From assembly GCA_034004685.1 (NCBI GenBank), contig JAVEWG010000051.1:1-21167 (forward strand): a DNA stretch of 21,167 bases. Direction: 5' to 3'. This stretch comes from JAEUNX01 sp034004685 (GTDB taxonomy: Bacteria; Pseudomonadota; Gammaproteobacteria; Burkholderiales; Rhodocyclaceae). The stretch's first letter is position 1. Each line of letters begins with the position of its first letter. Made by a program: the position numbers and the translations under genes. Below, piece after piece: positions 9,445 to 16,939 of the stretch. The notes beneath the pieces are model-generated. The model did no database searches, had not been told where the DNA came from, and saw only the letters and a list, made by a program, of their open reading frames with translations.

Positions 9445-10716
9445 TTACTTCAGGCCCATGCAGTTGGCGTAGTAGGTGACGGTGGCGGGCCAGTCGGAGA
9501 AGATGCCCAGGATGCCCACCTCCCTGGCCAGCACGTCCAGTACCCGCATGGTGTCCCCTTCCCGGCTGATGGCCGAGTCGAAGGTCTGGTAGTAAAAGCC
9601 GTTGTTGCCGTCGGCCAGGATGCCGGAACGTTCCAGGGTCCAGGTGATGATGTCCAGCCCGGCGGCCTTGGCGTCCATCGCGGCTTGGGAGGGCACCAGA
9701 TTGCCGTGGCCGTCGGTGGCGATCAGGGCGAAGGTGGGGGGCGCCCAGATATTGATGCCCTGAGCCTTGTACTGGGCCAGCTCGGCGGCGCTGGGCAGTT
9801 CGGCCACGGTGTTGGCGTCGTCCAGGAAGACCGCCTGCTTGCCGAAGGCCGGCTCATTCTTGATCCAGTAGAGGACGTCAGCCTTGTCGAAGGATTGGGG
9901 CCACACCTTGCGGGGGGACACGCCGGCGGCCTTGTATTCGTTGATCATCTTGTGGGCATAGGCCGCCTGGGTGAAGCCGTTGAAGGGCATGGCGACCGAG
10001 GGGCTCTTCAGTTCGGGCGTCATCTTGACCCCCAGCCGCTTGAACAGCTCGATGCTTTCCCGGTGGGTCATGAGGGTGCCGCTGGTGGGGCCGGCGTAGA
10101 GATCGGTGCGGAAGCTGGCGGTGCCCCCTAGGTATTCGGCCACGGTCCTGGCCCGGGGGTTGGAGGCGTCCATCTTGCCCCGCAGGGTCTTGAATTCGGC
10201 CAGGGTGATGTCGCTGGTGCGGCATTCGGCGCTGGCCGGGGCGAGCAGGTTGCCAGCGGCGTCGAAGGTGGCGGGCTTGAAGGGCGTGGCGCACTTGGCC
10301 GCCAGGGGGGTGGCCAGGATGTTGGTGGTGGTGTGGAGGTCGTTCTGGGCGTGGCGGCAGACCAGTTCCTTGTCCTTGGTGAAGGTCACATCGCATTCCA
10401 CGATCCCGGCGCCCATCCGGGCGGCGGCCACGTAGGACTCCCGGGTGTGCTCGGGGAACTGGAGGGCGGCGCCCCGGTGGCCGATGGAGAAGTCGCTGCG
10501 CCGGAAGGGGCCTTCGGAGCAGGATTGCAACTCGGCCTTGAGGGGGCCTTCGGTCATGTCATCCACCAGGAAGAAGGGGCGCGGGCCGAGCTGGATGTTG
10601 TCGCCCTGATTGAAATTGGCGCCGGATTCGGCGCCCTGGCCGATGGCCTGGGCCAGCACAGGGGCGGCCGCAAGGGCGGTCATGGCAGCCAGGCGGGAAA
10701 GGGAATGAAGGGGCAT
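9445..10716 (-). CDS. Secreted glycerophosphodiester phosphodiesterase (GlpQ-like)
   Basis: 423 residues. It hydrolyses glycerophosphodiesters, such as deacylated phospholipids, to glycerol-3-phosphate and an alcohol, releasing usable phosphate and carbon. A Sec signal peptide is visible (MPLHSLSRLAAMTALAAAPV then LAQA, cleavage near 24), implying a periplasmic or extracellular location. GDPD motifs are GHRGAALQFPEHT (H80, R81, E89), VECDVTFTKD (E107, D109) and CRHAQNDLH (H122), with later TPELKSP, DIITWTLE and FSDWPATV. The length suits the larger periplasmic class rather than cytoplasmic UgpQ. The ATG at 10716 has GGAG 6 nt upstream; a longer start at 10836 would hide the signal peptide. 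It is divergent from a phosphate-transport pair, so a phosphate-scavenging role is likely. Confidence 0.93.
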   Translation of the reverse strand: MPLHSLSRLAAMTALAAAPVLAQAIGQGAESGANFNQGDNIQLGPRPFFLVDDMTEGPLKAELQSCSEGPFRRSDFSIGHRGAALQFPEHTRESYVAAARMGAGIVECDVTFTKDKELVCRHAQNDLHTTTNILATPLAAKCATPFKPATFDAAGNLLAPASAECRTSDITLAEFKTLRGKMDASNPRARTVAEYLGGTASFRTDLYAGPTSGTLMTHRESIELFKRLGVKMTPELKSPSVAMPFNGFTQAAYAHKMINEYKAAGVSPRKVWPQSFDKADVLYWIKNEPAFGKQAVFLDDANTVAELPSAAELAQYKAQGINIWAPPTFALIATDGHGNLVPSQAAMDAKAAGLDIITWTLERSGILADGNNGFYYQTFDSAISREGDTMRVLDVLAREVGILGIFSDWPATVTYYANCMGLK

Positions 10717-10864
10717 GGGATACTCCAGCAGGAAGAATGGGGGGGCCGAGGGCAGGGCTGACGCTACCGGAGGGGAATTGCCATCTCGTGACTCCAGGAT
10801 TGCGATTGCGGATCTCCCTTCGCGAATTGGCGCCATGGGGTTTGGGGAAGGGGCGGCCGTGTGC

Positions 10865-10880
10865 TAACCTCGCAAGGTTA
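10865..10880. promoter_or_regulatory. Inverted repeat upstream of the DUF47-pit operon (possible operator)
   Basis: TAACCT-CGCA-AGGTTA is a perfect 6-bp inverted repeat with a 4-bp spacer, 20 bp before the DUF47 ATG in the 184-bp divergent region with the glycerophosphodiesterase gene. Its symmetry suits a dimeric regulator, but I do not recognise the site. TTGGGG lies 17 bp upstream of the first arm, and that arm (TAACCT) could weakly serve as a -10. Confidence 0.35.
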
Positions 10881-10900
10881 CAAATTCATTACAAAACATC

Positions 10901-11539
10901 ATGTTCGGTCGTTTCATGCCCCGGGAAGGGCGGTTTTTCGAGCTTTTCGATGCCCATGCGGTGCAGCTGGTGGAGGGGGCCAAGGCCTTGCAAAGCCTGA
11001 TGGAGGCCCTAGGTACGGACCCGGAGCGGGTGCGGGCCATGACCGAGGCGGTATCGGTGGCGGAAACCCGGGCCGACCGGATCACCCATGACACGGTGAC
11101 CCTGCTTCATACGACCTTCATCACCCCCCTGGACCGGGACGAGATCCACGATCTCATCAACGGCATGGACGACATTCTGGACCTGATGCAGGACACCGCC
11201 CAGTCGGTGGGGCTGTACGACCTGCGCCATGGCACCCCCGAGGCCCGCCAGTTGTGCGATCTCATCGTGTCCTGCGTAGACCGGGTGAAGTCCGCCGTGG
11301 CCCTGATCGACGACGCTGACGCCGTCGCCGCCTTGCGCAAGACCTGCGACGAGATCGACGTGCTGGAGTCCGAGGCCGACCGGGTGATGCGCAGCGCCAT
11401 TGGCCGCCTGTTCCGGGACGAGCAGGACATGCGGGAGCTGTTCCGCCTGAAGTCCATCTACGAACTGCTGGAAGCCGTGACTGACCGCTGTGAGGACGTG
11501 GCCAAGCTCCTCGAAGCCATTGCCCTGGAAAACTCCTGA
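10901..11539 (+). CDS. DUF47 / PhoU-like phosphate transport accessory protein
   Basis: 212 residues, all-helical and acidic, the normal size for the DUF47 (PF01865, TIGR00153) family. Family-like stretches are MFGRFMPREGRFFELFDAHA at the N-terminus, ETRADRITHDTVTLLHTTFITPLDRDEIHDLINGMDDI in the middle (metal-binding-type E/D clusters as in PhoU), and ESEADRVMRSAIGRLF with LYELLEAVTDRCEDVA-like helices at the end. Members are nearly always encoded next to Pit transporters and are thought to modulate them; direct biochemical evidence is thin. Pit starts 9 bp downstream, so the two form an operon. No Shine-Dalgarno precedes the ATG, but the N-terminus matches the family. It is cytoplasmic. Confidence 0.92.
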   Translation: MFGRFMPREGRFFELFDAHAVQLVEGAKALQSLMEALGTDPERVRAMTEAVSVAETRADRITHDTVTLLHTTFITPLDRDEIHDLINGMDDILDLMQDTAQSVGLYDLRHGTPEARQLCDLIVSCVDRVKSAVALIDDADAVAALRKTCDEIDVLESEADRVMRSAIGRLFRDEQDMRELFRLKSIYELLEAVTDRCEDVAKLLEAIALENS

Positions 11540-11548
11540 TCCCCCGCC

Positions 11549-12556
11549 ATGAGCGCTATTGAAACAAGCCTGGCAGTGGTGATCCTGCTCGTCGCCCTGG
11601 CATTGGCCTTCGACTTCATGAACGGCTTTCACGACGCCGCCAATTCCATTGCCACCATCGTTTCCACCGGGGTGCTCAAGCCCCATCAGGCGGTGGCCTG
11701 GGCGGCCCTGTTCAACGTGATCGCCATTTTCGTGTTCCAGCTCAAGGTGGCCACCACCATCGGCAAGGGCACCATCGATCCCTCGGTGGTGGATCATCAT
11801 GTGATCTTCGGCGCCCTGGTGGGGGCGATCACCTGGAACGTGGTCACCTGGTATTACGGGATTCCTTCTTCCTCGTCTCACGCCCTGATCGGCGGCCTGG
11901 TGGGGGCTGCCGTGGCCAAGTCCGGCGTGGGCGGGCTGGTGATGTCCGGGATCATGAAGACCGTGGCCTTCATCGTGGTTTCCCCGGTGCTGGGCTTCCT
12001 GCTGGGTTCGCTCCTGATGCTGGCGGTGTCCCACATCTTCTTCCGCTCCATGCCGGGCAAGGTGGACCGCTGGTTCCGGCGTCTCCAGCTCATTTCCGCC
12101 GGGCTCTACAGCCTGGGCCACGGGGGCAACGATGCCCAGAAGACCATCGGGATCATCTGGATGCTGCTGGTGGCCGCCGGGCTCTCCCAATCCTCCGACC
12201 CGGTGCCGGTGTGGGTGATCATCTCCTGCTACCTGGCCATTGGCATGGGTACCCTGTTCGGTGGCTGGCGGATCGTCCGGACCATGGGCCAGAAACTCAC
12301 CAAGTTGAAGCCCGTGGGGGGCTTCTGCGCCGAGACCGGGGGGGCCATCACCCTGTTCCTGGCCACCGCCCTGGGCATTCCGGTGTCCACCACCCACACC
12401 ATCACCGGCGCCATCGTCGGGGTGGGAGCCACTCAGCGGGTCAAGGGCGTGCGCTGGGGCCTGGCCTCCGGCATCGTGTGGGCCTGGATTCTCACCATCC
12501 CCTGCAGCGCCCTGGTGGCGGCGGGGGCCTACACGGTGAGCAACTACCTGTTCTGA
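11549..12556 (+). CDS. pit: Pit-family inorganic phosphate transporter
   Basis: 335 residues, multi-pass inner-membrane protein of family PF01384 (low-affinity phosphate, or metal-phosphate, symport). The two inverted-repeat signatures are clear: FDFMNGFHDAANSIATIVST near residues 22-41 and SLGHGGNDAQKTIGIIW in the second half. SSSSHALIGGLVGA and STTHTITGAIVGVGATQR are the paired intramembrane motifs. It has the shorter bacterial/archaeal architecture, without the large cytoplasmic loop of E. coli PitA (499 residues). It follows the DUF47 gene by 9 bp and is followed by a REP-like element and an intrinsic-type terminator. The gene looks complete. Confidence 0.95.
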   Translation: MSAIETSLAVVILLVALALAFDFMNGFHDAANSIATIVSTGVLKPHQAVAWAALFNVIAIFVFQLKVATTIGKGTIDPSVVDHHVIFGALVGAITWNVVTWYYGIPSSSSHALIGGLVGAAVAKSGVGGLVMSGIMKTVAFIVVSPVLGFLLGSLLMLAVSHIFFRSMPGKVDRWFRRLQLISAGLYSLGHGGNDAQKTIGIIWMLLVAAGLSQSSDPVPVWVIISCYLAIGMGTLFGGWRIVRTMGQKLTKLKPVGGFCAETGGAITLFLATALGIPVSTTHTITGAIVGVGATQRVKGVRWGLASGIVWAWILTIPCSALVAAGAYTVSNYLF

Positions 12557-12572
12557 GTTCGTTGGGTGGGCG

Positions 12573-12630
12573 GTAGGGCAGGATTCATCCCGCCTTGCCA
12601 CCCCCGCCTCGGTCGGCTGAAGCCGGCCCT
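12573..12630 (-). repeat. REP-like palindromic element, copy A (inverted and partly degenerate)
   Basis: Begins GTAGGGCAGGATTCATCCCG and ends CGGCTGAAGCCGGCCCT. It contains both hairpin cores of copies B and C in reverse-complement order (GGGATTCATCCC-like and CCGGCTTCAGCCGG), separated by an extra 16-base C-rich stretch. The last two bases of the terminal GTAGGGC match are lost. It lies between the pit stop and its terminator. Confidence 0.8.
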
Positions 12631-12675
12631 GGCCGCGCATTCCAATCTTGCATTCCAACTCGTAACATTGTCGGC

Positions 12676-12712
12676 CCCCGGCTTGAGGCACCATGCCGGG
12701 GTATTTTATTTT
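12676..12712 (+). terminator. Rho-independent-type terminator for DUF47-pit
   Basis: CCCCGGC / GCCGGGG arms (7 bp, 12-nt loop) are followed directly by TATTTTATTTT on the plus strand, a striking T-rich run in this GC-rich sequence. It lies 120 bp after the pit stop and before the PF10136 gene, so the latter needs its own promoter. I could not identify one. Confidence 0.6.
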
Positions 12713-12765
12713 GGGGCTGGCTCTGGCTGGCCCTTGTTTTTCTCCCTTTCCGGACCGGTGGTGGC

Positions 12766-14766
12766 ATGAAACGATCCTTGGAAACGATTCTGGCCGACCT
12801 GGCCAAGCCCGATGCCCGCCCAGTGCCCTTGCTGGTGGAGCTGGTGGACCGCATCCGTCCCCTGCGGGGGGGCGACAGGGAGGCGGCCTGCCACGGGGTA
12901 CGGGCCCTGATCCACCTGCTGGGGGCCCAGCCCAGCCTGGGGGCGGCCCTGGCCGAGACCTTGCGGGCCCTGCTGGGACAGACCCGCCAGATCAAGCTCT
13001 ACGCCAGTACCGGGATCTTTCCCCCCACCGGATTTTTCAGCGAGATTGCCCGCCGGGTCGGGGCCTCCCTGCTGCCGGAGGTGGCGGATCCGGGCCAACT
13101 CAAGGACGTGCTGGGGCAGATGTTTCACCACCGGGACGACGTAGACTGGGTGGATGCGGTGCCGGACGAACTGTGGATCGAGCTGCTGGAGCGCCTGTTT
13201 GGCCCGGGGCCGGCCCTCATCGCCCCGGGTTCTCCGCTGCCCCAGTCCCTGGCCCAGGTGCTGGAGGCCCTGCGGGTGCTGTCCTACCAGGTTTCCGCCA
13301 TCGGCCTGGATCCGGAACTGGTGCGGGTGTGGGCGGCCCTGGAGGAGCACGACTCGCCCTTCCTGGCCCAGAACCTGGAGCTGCAGGCTCACCTGGAGCG
13401 TTTCAATACCGCCTGGGAAAATGGCCAGGCGCTGGTGGAGGACGACCAGCACCTGGGGGTCCTGCTCCATCAATGCCTGGAGGTGATGCAGCGCATCCGG
13501 CGGCGAACCACCCAGGCCGGCACCAGCTTGTCCCTCACCTTCAAGATGGAACGCCTGGGCCAGCACCTGGCGCGGATCGAACAACTCCTCGCCTTGCTCC
13601 AGGCCTTCGAGCCGGGCGCGCCGGAGGGGGATCCCTACCGGCGGGTGGTGCCCCTTTTCAAGGGCCTGGTCCAGGGGGAATGCCACAAGAACCACCTGGG
13701 TTTCTATCTCAAGCGCAATGTGGAGCTGCTCTCCCTGCGGGTCACCGAGAACGCCGGGCGGGCCGGGGAGCATTACATCACCGAAAGCCGGGGCGAGTAC
13801 TTCGCCCTGCTGGGTTCGGCCATGGGGGCGGGGCTGATCATCGCGGTGATGGCCGGGATCAAACTGGTCATTGGCCAGCTTCATCTGGCGCCCCTCAACG
13901 AGGCCCTGGCGATCTGCCTCAACTATGGTCTGGGTTTCGTGCTGATCCACCTGCTCCACTTCACGGTGGCCACCAAGCAGCCGGCCATGACCGCCAACGC
14001 CATCGCCGCCACCATCGACGAGGTGGGGGGGCGCAGCCGGGATCTCCATCGGCTGGCGGATCTGGTGGCCCGCACCGTGCGCAGCCAGCTGGCGGCGATT
14101 CTGGGCAACGTGGTGGTGGCGGTGCCGGTGGCGATCCTCATCGCGGTGGCGGTCCATGGCCTGGCGGGCGGCCACTACCTGACGCCGGACAAGGCCCGTT
14201 CCCTGCTGGCGGCGGTGGATCCCCTGGGGGGCACCCTGATCTTTGCCGCCATCGCCGGAGTGTGTCTGTTCCTCTCCGGCCTGGTGTCGGGCTATTTCGA
14301 CAATCTGGCGGCCTACGATCGGATTCCCGAGCGCTTGCAGAACCTGGGCTGGGCCCGGCGTCTGCTGGGGGAGGCCCGTTTGCGCCGGGTGGCAGCCTAT
14401 GTGGGAGACAACCTGGGGGCCCTGGCGGGCAACTTCCTGTTCGGCTTCATGCTGGGGGGCGTTTCCGCCCTGGGGGTGCTCTTCGGCTTGCCCCTGGATA
14501 TCCGCCACATCGCCTTTGCCTCGGCCCATCTGGGCTATGGCCTCACCAGCCTGGACTTCCAGGTGGCCTGGCAGACTGTGGCGGTGGCGGCCCTGGGGGT
14601 GAGCTTGATCGGGCTGGTGAACCTGGGGGTGAGTTTTGCCCTGGCCCTGCTGGTGGCCCTGCGGGCTCGGCAGGTGGATTTCATCCAGGGCCGCGCCCTG
14701 GGGCGGCTTCTGCTGGGCAGCCTGGGGCGTAACCCCCGGTCCTTCTTCTGGCCGCCCAAGGGTTAG
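12766..14766 (+). CDS. PF10136 'site-specific recombinase' (Gcr-like) multi-pass membrane protein
   Basis: 666 residues. The N-terminal half is soluble and helical (leucine-rich, about 1-340). The C-terminal half has about six to eight hydrophobic segments: roughly 345-365, 380-402, 446-470, 489-512, 551-576 and 604-635. The segment ESRGEYFALLGSAMGAGLI and the later QPAMTANAIAATID and VSGYFDNLAAYDRIPERLQ resemble the family named after gonococcal Gcr. No recombinase catalytic motif (serine resolvase or tyrosine R-H-R-Y) is visible, so the family name is probably misleading. The ATG at 12766 is chosen because longer in-frame starts (12595) run through the REP element and the pit terminator. 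It is convergent with mutL. Confidence 0.85.
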   Translation: MKRSLETILADLAKPDARPVPLLVELVDRIRPLRGGDREAACHGVRALIHLLGAQPSLGAALAETLRALLGQTRQIKLYASTGIFPPTGFFSEIARRVGASLLPEVADPGQLKDVLGQMFHHRDDVDWVDAVPDELWIELLERLFGPGPALIAPGSPLPQSLAQVLEALRVLSYQVSAIGLDPELVRVWAALEEHDSPFLAQNLELQAHLERFNTAWENGQALVEDDQHLGVLLHQCLEVMQRIRRRTTQAGTSLSLTFKMERLGQHLARIEQLLALLQAFEPGAPEGDPYRRVVPLFKGLVQGECHKNHLGFYLKRNVELLSLRVTENAGRAGEHYITESRGEYFALLGSAMGAGLIIAVMAGIKLVIGQLHLAPLNEALAICLNYGLGFVLIHLLHFTVATKQPAMTANAIAATIDEVGGRSRDLHRLADLVARTVRSQLAAILGNVVVAVPVAILIAVAVHGLAGGHYLTPDKARSLLAAVDPLGGTLIFAAIAGVCLFLSGLVSGYFDNLAAYDRIPERLQNLGWARRLLGEARLRRVAAYVGDNLGALAGNFLFGFMLGGVSALGVLFGLPLDIRHIAFASAHLGYGLTSLDFQVAWQTVAVAALGVSLIGLVNLGVSFALALLVALRARQVDFIQGRALGRLLLGSLGRNPRSFFWPPKG

Positions 14767-14779
14767 GGTGGCTTCACCT

Positions 14780-14809
14780 GGCCGTGCCCCTGGGTGAATG
14801 GGCACGGCC
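14780..14809 (+). terminator. Strong hairpin after the PF10136 gene
   Basis: GGCCGTGCCC / GGGCACGGCC, perfect 10-bp arms with a 10-nt loop, 13 bp past the PF10136 stop codon in a convergent intergenic region. There is no U-run, so it is either a terminator of the GC-hairpin type or an mRNA 3'-end stabiliser. Confidence 0.45.
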
Positions 14810-14812
14810 TCA

Positions 14813-14858
14813 GTAGGGCCGGCTTCAGCCGGCCAAGGCGGGATGGATCCCGCCCTAC
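14813..14858 (+). repeat. REP-like palindromic element, copy B
   Basis: A 46-bp element bounded by GTAGGGC and its complement GCCCTAC. Inside are two hairpins: CCGGCT-TC-AGCCGG and GGCGGGAT-GG-ATCCCGCC, linked by AA. The whole can fold as a three-way cloverleaf. It sits between convergent genes, a typical place for REP/BIME-type elements, and starts 4 bp after the preceding hairpin. Confidence 0.88.
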
Positions 14859-14889
14859 GTTCGTCCCACGGGGTTGGGCTGGGGATGGC

Positions 14890-14954
14890 GTAGGGCCGGT
14901 TTCAACCGGCCAAGGGCGCGGCGCGGCGGGTTGGCGGGATGAATCCCGCCCTAC
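14890..14954 (+). repeat. REP-like palindromic element, copy C
   Basis: A 65-bp relative of copy B in the same orientation, again bounded by GTAGGGC and GCCCTAC. Hairpin 1 is CCGGTT-TC-AACCGG, a paired C-to-T and G-to-A change relative to copy B. Hairpin 2 is GGCGGGAT-GA-ATCCCGCC. The linker is expanded by a GC-rich 19-bp segment. Its end overlaps the mutL stop codon. Confidence 0.88.
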
Positions 14955-16735
14955 TGCCCTCGCAGGAAGAAGCGGTCCAGCTCCGCCAGGCTGAACTGGG
15001 TCCAGGTGGGGCGGCCGTGGTTGCACTGGTCGGCCCGCTCGGTGGCTTCCATGTCCCGCAGCAGGGCATTCATCTCCGGCAGGGTCAGGCTGCGGTGGGC
15101 CCGCACCGCGCCGTGGCAGGCCATGGTGGCCAGGAGTTCGTTGCGCCGGGCGGTGAGCACCTCGGTGGCGGGGAATTCCTGCAGTTCCTCCAGCACGTGG
15201 CGCACCAGTTCCGCCACCGGGGCGCTGGCCAGCAGCGCCGGCACGCTGCGCACTACCAGTTCCTGGGGGCCCGCCGGGGCGATCTCGAAGCCCATGCGGG
15301 CCAGGGTTTCGGCCCATTCCTCGGCGGTGGCCATGGCCTTGGGGGCAACGGCGAACACCGCCGGAATCAGCAGGCGCTGCACCGACGGGGTGCCGTCCAG
15401 CACGGTCTTGAGCTTTTCGTAGAGGATCCGCTCGTGGGCCGCGTGCATGTCCACCAACACCAGGCCCGCCTCGTTCTGGGCCAGGATGTAGATGCCGTGG
15501 AGCTGGGCCAGGGCATAGCCCAGGGGTGGCGCCTTGTCCCCCGGGGGCAGGGCCGGGCGGCTTGGCTCGGTGGCGGCGCCCGGAGCGGGGCGGGCTGACG
15601 CGGCGAAATCGAAATAGGCCCGGGAGGCGGGCTCCATGGCCAGGTTGCCCTGGGTCGGCGGGGCGAAGGAGCGAGGCGGCGGCGTCCAGCCTTCCCGGGC
15701 GGGGGGCGTTTCCTGGAGCCGGGCCGGCAGCGGGGCGGCGGGGTTGTCCTGGCCGGCGCCGGAGAGCGCCAGGCTGCGGCTCACCCCATGGAAAACGAAC
15801 TGGTGCACCGCCCGGGATTCCCGGAAGCGTACCTCGGTCTTGGCTGGGTGGACATTCACGTCCACCGCCGCCGGGTCCAGCTCCAGAAACAGCACGTAGG
15901 CCGGATGGCGGTTGCCGTGGAGGATGTCGGCGTAGGCCTGGCGCAGGGCGTGGGTCAGGAGCTTGTCCCGAACGAAGCGGCCATTCACGAAGAAGTATTG
16001 GGCGTCCCGGCTGGAGCGGGAGTAGGCGGGCAGGGAGGCGAAGCCGGACAGGCGCAGGACGCCGGCGTCGGCTTCCAGGGCCCGGGCCTGGGCCAGGAAG
16101 TCGTCCCCCATCAGGGCCGCCACCCGGCGGGCCGGATCGCTGGCGGGCAGGCGGTGGATGACCCGTCCGTTGTGGCTCAACTGGAGGGCCAGCGCCGGGT
16201 GGGCCAGGGCCACCCGTCGGAAGACATCGTCGCAATGGGCGAACTCGGTGGCTTCCGACTTGAGGAATTTCCGCCGGGCCGGGGTGTTGTAGTAGAGGTC
16301 CTGGGCATCCACCACCGTGCCCTGGTTGAGGGCTGCCGGCTGGGGTTCCCGATCGTCGCTGGCAATCCGCCAGGCGTGGCCGGTACCCTGGGCGCGGCTG
16401 GCGAGGCTGAGCCGGGTGACCGCCGCGATGGCCGCCAGGGCTTCCCCCCGGAACCCCATGGTGGCCACCCGTTCCAGATCGTCCAGGTTGGCGATCTTGC
16501 TGGTGGCGTGGCGCTCCAGGGCCAGGGCAAGCTCCTCCCGGACAATGCCGCAACCGTCGTCCGCCACCCGGATCCGCCGCACCCCCCCCTGTTCCAGGGC
16601 CACCTCCACCACCTGGGCGCCGGCATCCACCGCGTTTTCCAGGAGTTCCTTGAGCACCGAGGCGGGCCGCTCCACCACCTCGCCAGCGGCGATCTGGTTG
16701 ATGAGGAGATCGGAAAGGGGATGGATGGAGGCCAT
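14951..16735 (-). CDS. mutL: DNA mismatch repair protein MutL (endonuclease type)
   Basis: 594 residues. It links MutS mismatch recognition to strand excision. The N-terminal GHKL ATPase motifs are LLENAVDAGA (31-40), ADDGCGI (58-64), RHATSK (75-80) and TMGFRGEAL (92-100). VNVHPAKTEVRF ends the conserved N-terminal region. A Pro/Ala-rich linker follows, then the C-terminal dimerisation/endonuclease domain: DMHAAHERILYE (429-440, the DQHA(X)2E(X)4E motif with Met for Gln), ACHGAVRAH (539-547), CNHGRPT (571-577) and a terminal FLR. This set predicts a nicking MutL, as in organisms lacking MutH. The ATG at 16735 gives the canonical short N-terminus. The TAG stop lies inside REP-like copy C. Confidence 0.95.
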   Translation of the reverse strand: MASIHPLSDLLINQIAAGEVVERPASVLKELLENAVDAGAQVVEVALEQGGVRRIRVADDGCGIVREELALALERHATSKIANLDDLERVATMGFRGEALAAIAAVTRLSLASRAQGTGHAWRIASDDREPQPAALNQGTVVDAQDLYYNTPARRKFLKSEATEFAHCDDVFRRVALAHPALALQLSHNGRVIHRLPASDPARRVAALMGDDFLAQARALEADAGVLRLSGFASLPAYSRSSRDAQYFFVNGRFVRDKLLTHALRQAYADILHGNRHPAYVLFLELDPAAVDVNVHPAKTEVRFRESRAVHQFVFHGVSRSLALSGAGQDNPAAPLPARLQETPPAREGWTPPPRSFAPPTQGNLAMEPASRAYFDFAASARPAPGAATEPSRPALPPGDKAPPLGYALAQLHGIYILAQNEAGLVLVDMHAAHERILYEKLKTVLDGTPSVQRLLIPAVFAVAPKAMATAEEWAETLARMGFEIAPAGPQELVVRSVPALLASAPVAELVRHVLEELQEFPATEVLTARRNELLATMACHGAVRAHRSLTLPEMNALLRDMEATERADQCNHGRPTWTQFSLAELDRFFLRGQ

Positions 16736-16761
16736 GGCCGAAGGTCAGGAGAGGGTCCGGA

Positions 16762-16767
16762 ATTATA
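16762..16767 (-). promoter_or_regulatory. Candidate mutL -10 box
   Basis: A perfect TATAAT on the minus strand ends 26 nt before the mutL ATG, in the 204-bp divergent region with the ThDP enzyme gene. The -35 position is poor (CCGGT-like), so the promoter call rests on the -10 only. Confidence 0.4.
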
Positions 16768-16841
16768 GGGGGAGTGCTGGCCTGACCGGGGCGCGCCTGT
16801 TGCAGGGAAAAGAAATGGCAGGGGAAAGCGCTTCTTCTCCA

Positions 16842-16933
16842 TCGAAAGACATAGGCATGGGGGGGCTAATGTAGGCACCGTCGCCCGATGGTGTGGGGTT
16901 TGCCCGGCACTGCGGCTAACTCGAAAGAGATAG
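16842..16933 (+). other. Near-identical 13-bp direct repeats in the leader of the ThDP-enzyme operon
   Basis: TCGAAAGACATAG (16842-16854) and TCGAAAGAGATAG (16921-16933) differ at one base. Each is followed within 3-7 bp by an ATG. The first opens a five-codon frame (MGGLM, 16857-16874); the second leads into the ThDP enzyme start. They could be a duplicated translation-start region or paired regulator sites. No convincing -35/-10 pair was found, and neither copy holds a strong Shine-Dalgarno. Confidence 0.35.
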
Positions 16934-16939
16934 AAGATC

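Noticed and set aside
10878..10895. TTACAAA-TTCA-TTACAAA direct repeat with 11-bp period, resembling a Pho box
   Set aside because: Only the T..CA positions match the PhoB consensus, and it ends 5 bp before the DUF47 ATG, too close for an activator site that must lie upstream of a -10.
12595..12765. N-terminal extension of the PF10136 protein
   Set aside because: It would translate through the REP-like element and the T-rich terminator, with no ribosome site.
14813..14954. Spaced palindromes as a CRISPR array
   Set aside because: There are only two copies here, with internal double hairpins and a single 31-bp interval, and no cas genes; the pattern is REP-like.
14794..14994. Small open frame across REP copies B and C (contains SRAGFSRPRRDGSRPT)
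   Set aside because: It is a translation of the repeat elements and crosses the mutL 3' end on the other strand; spurious.
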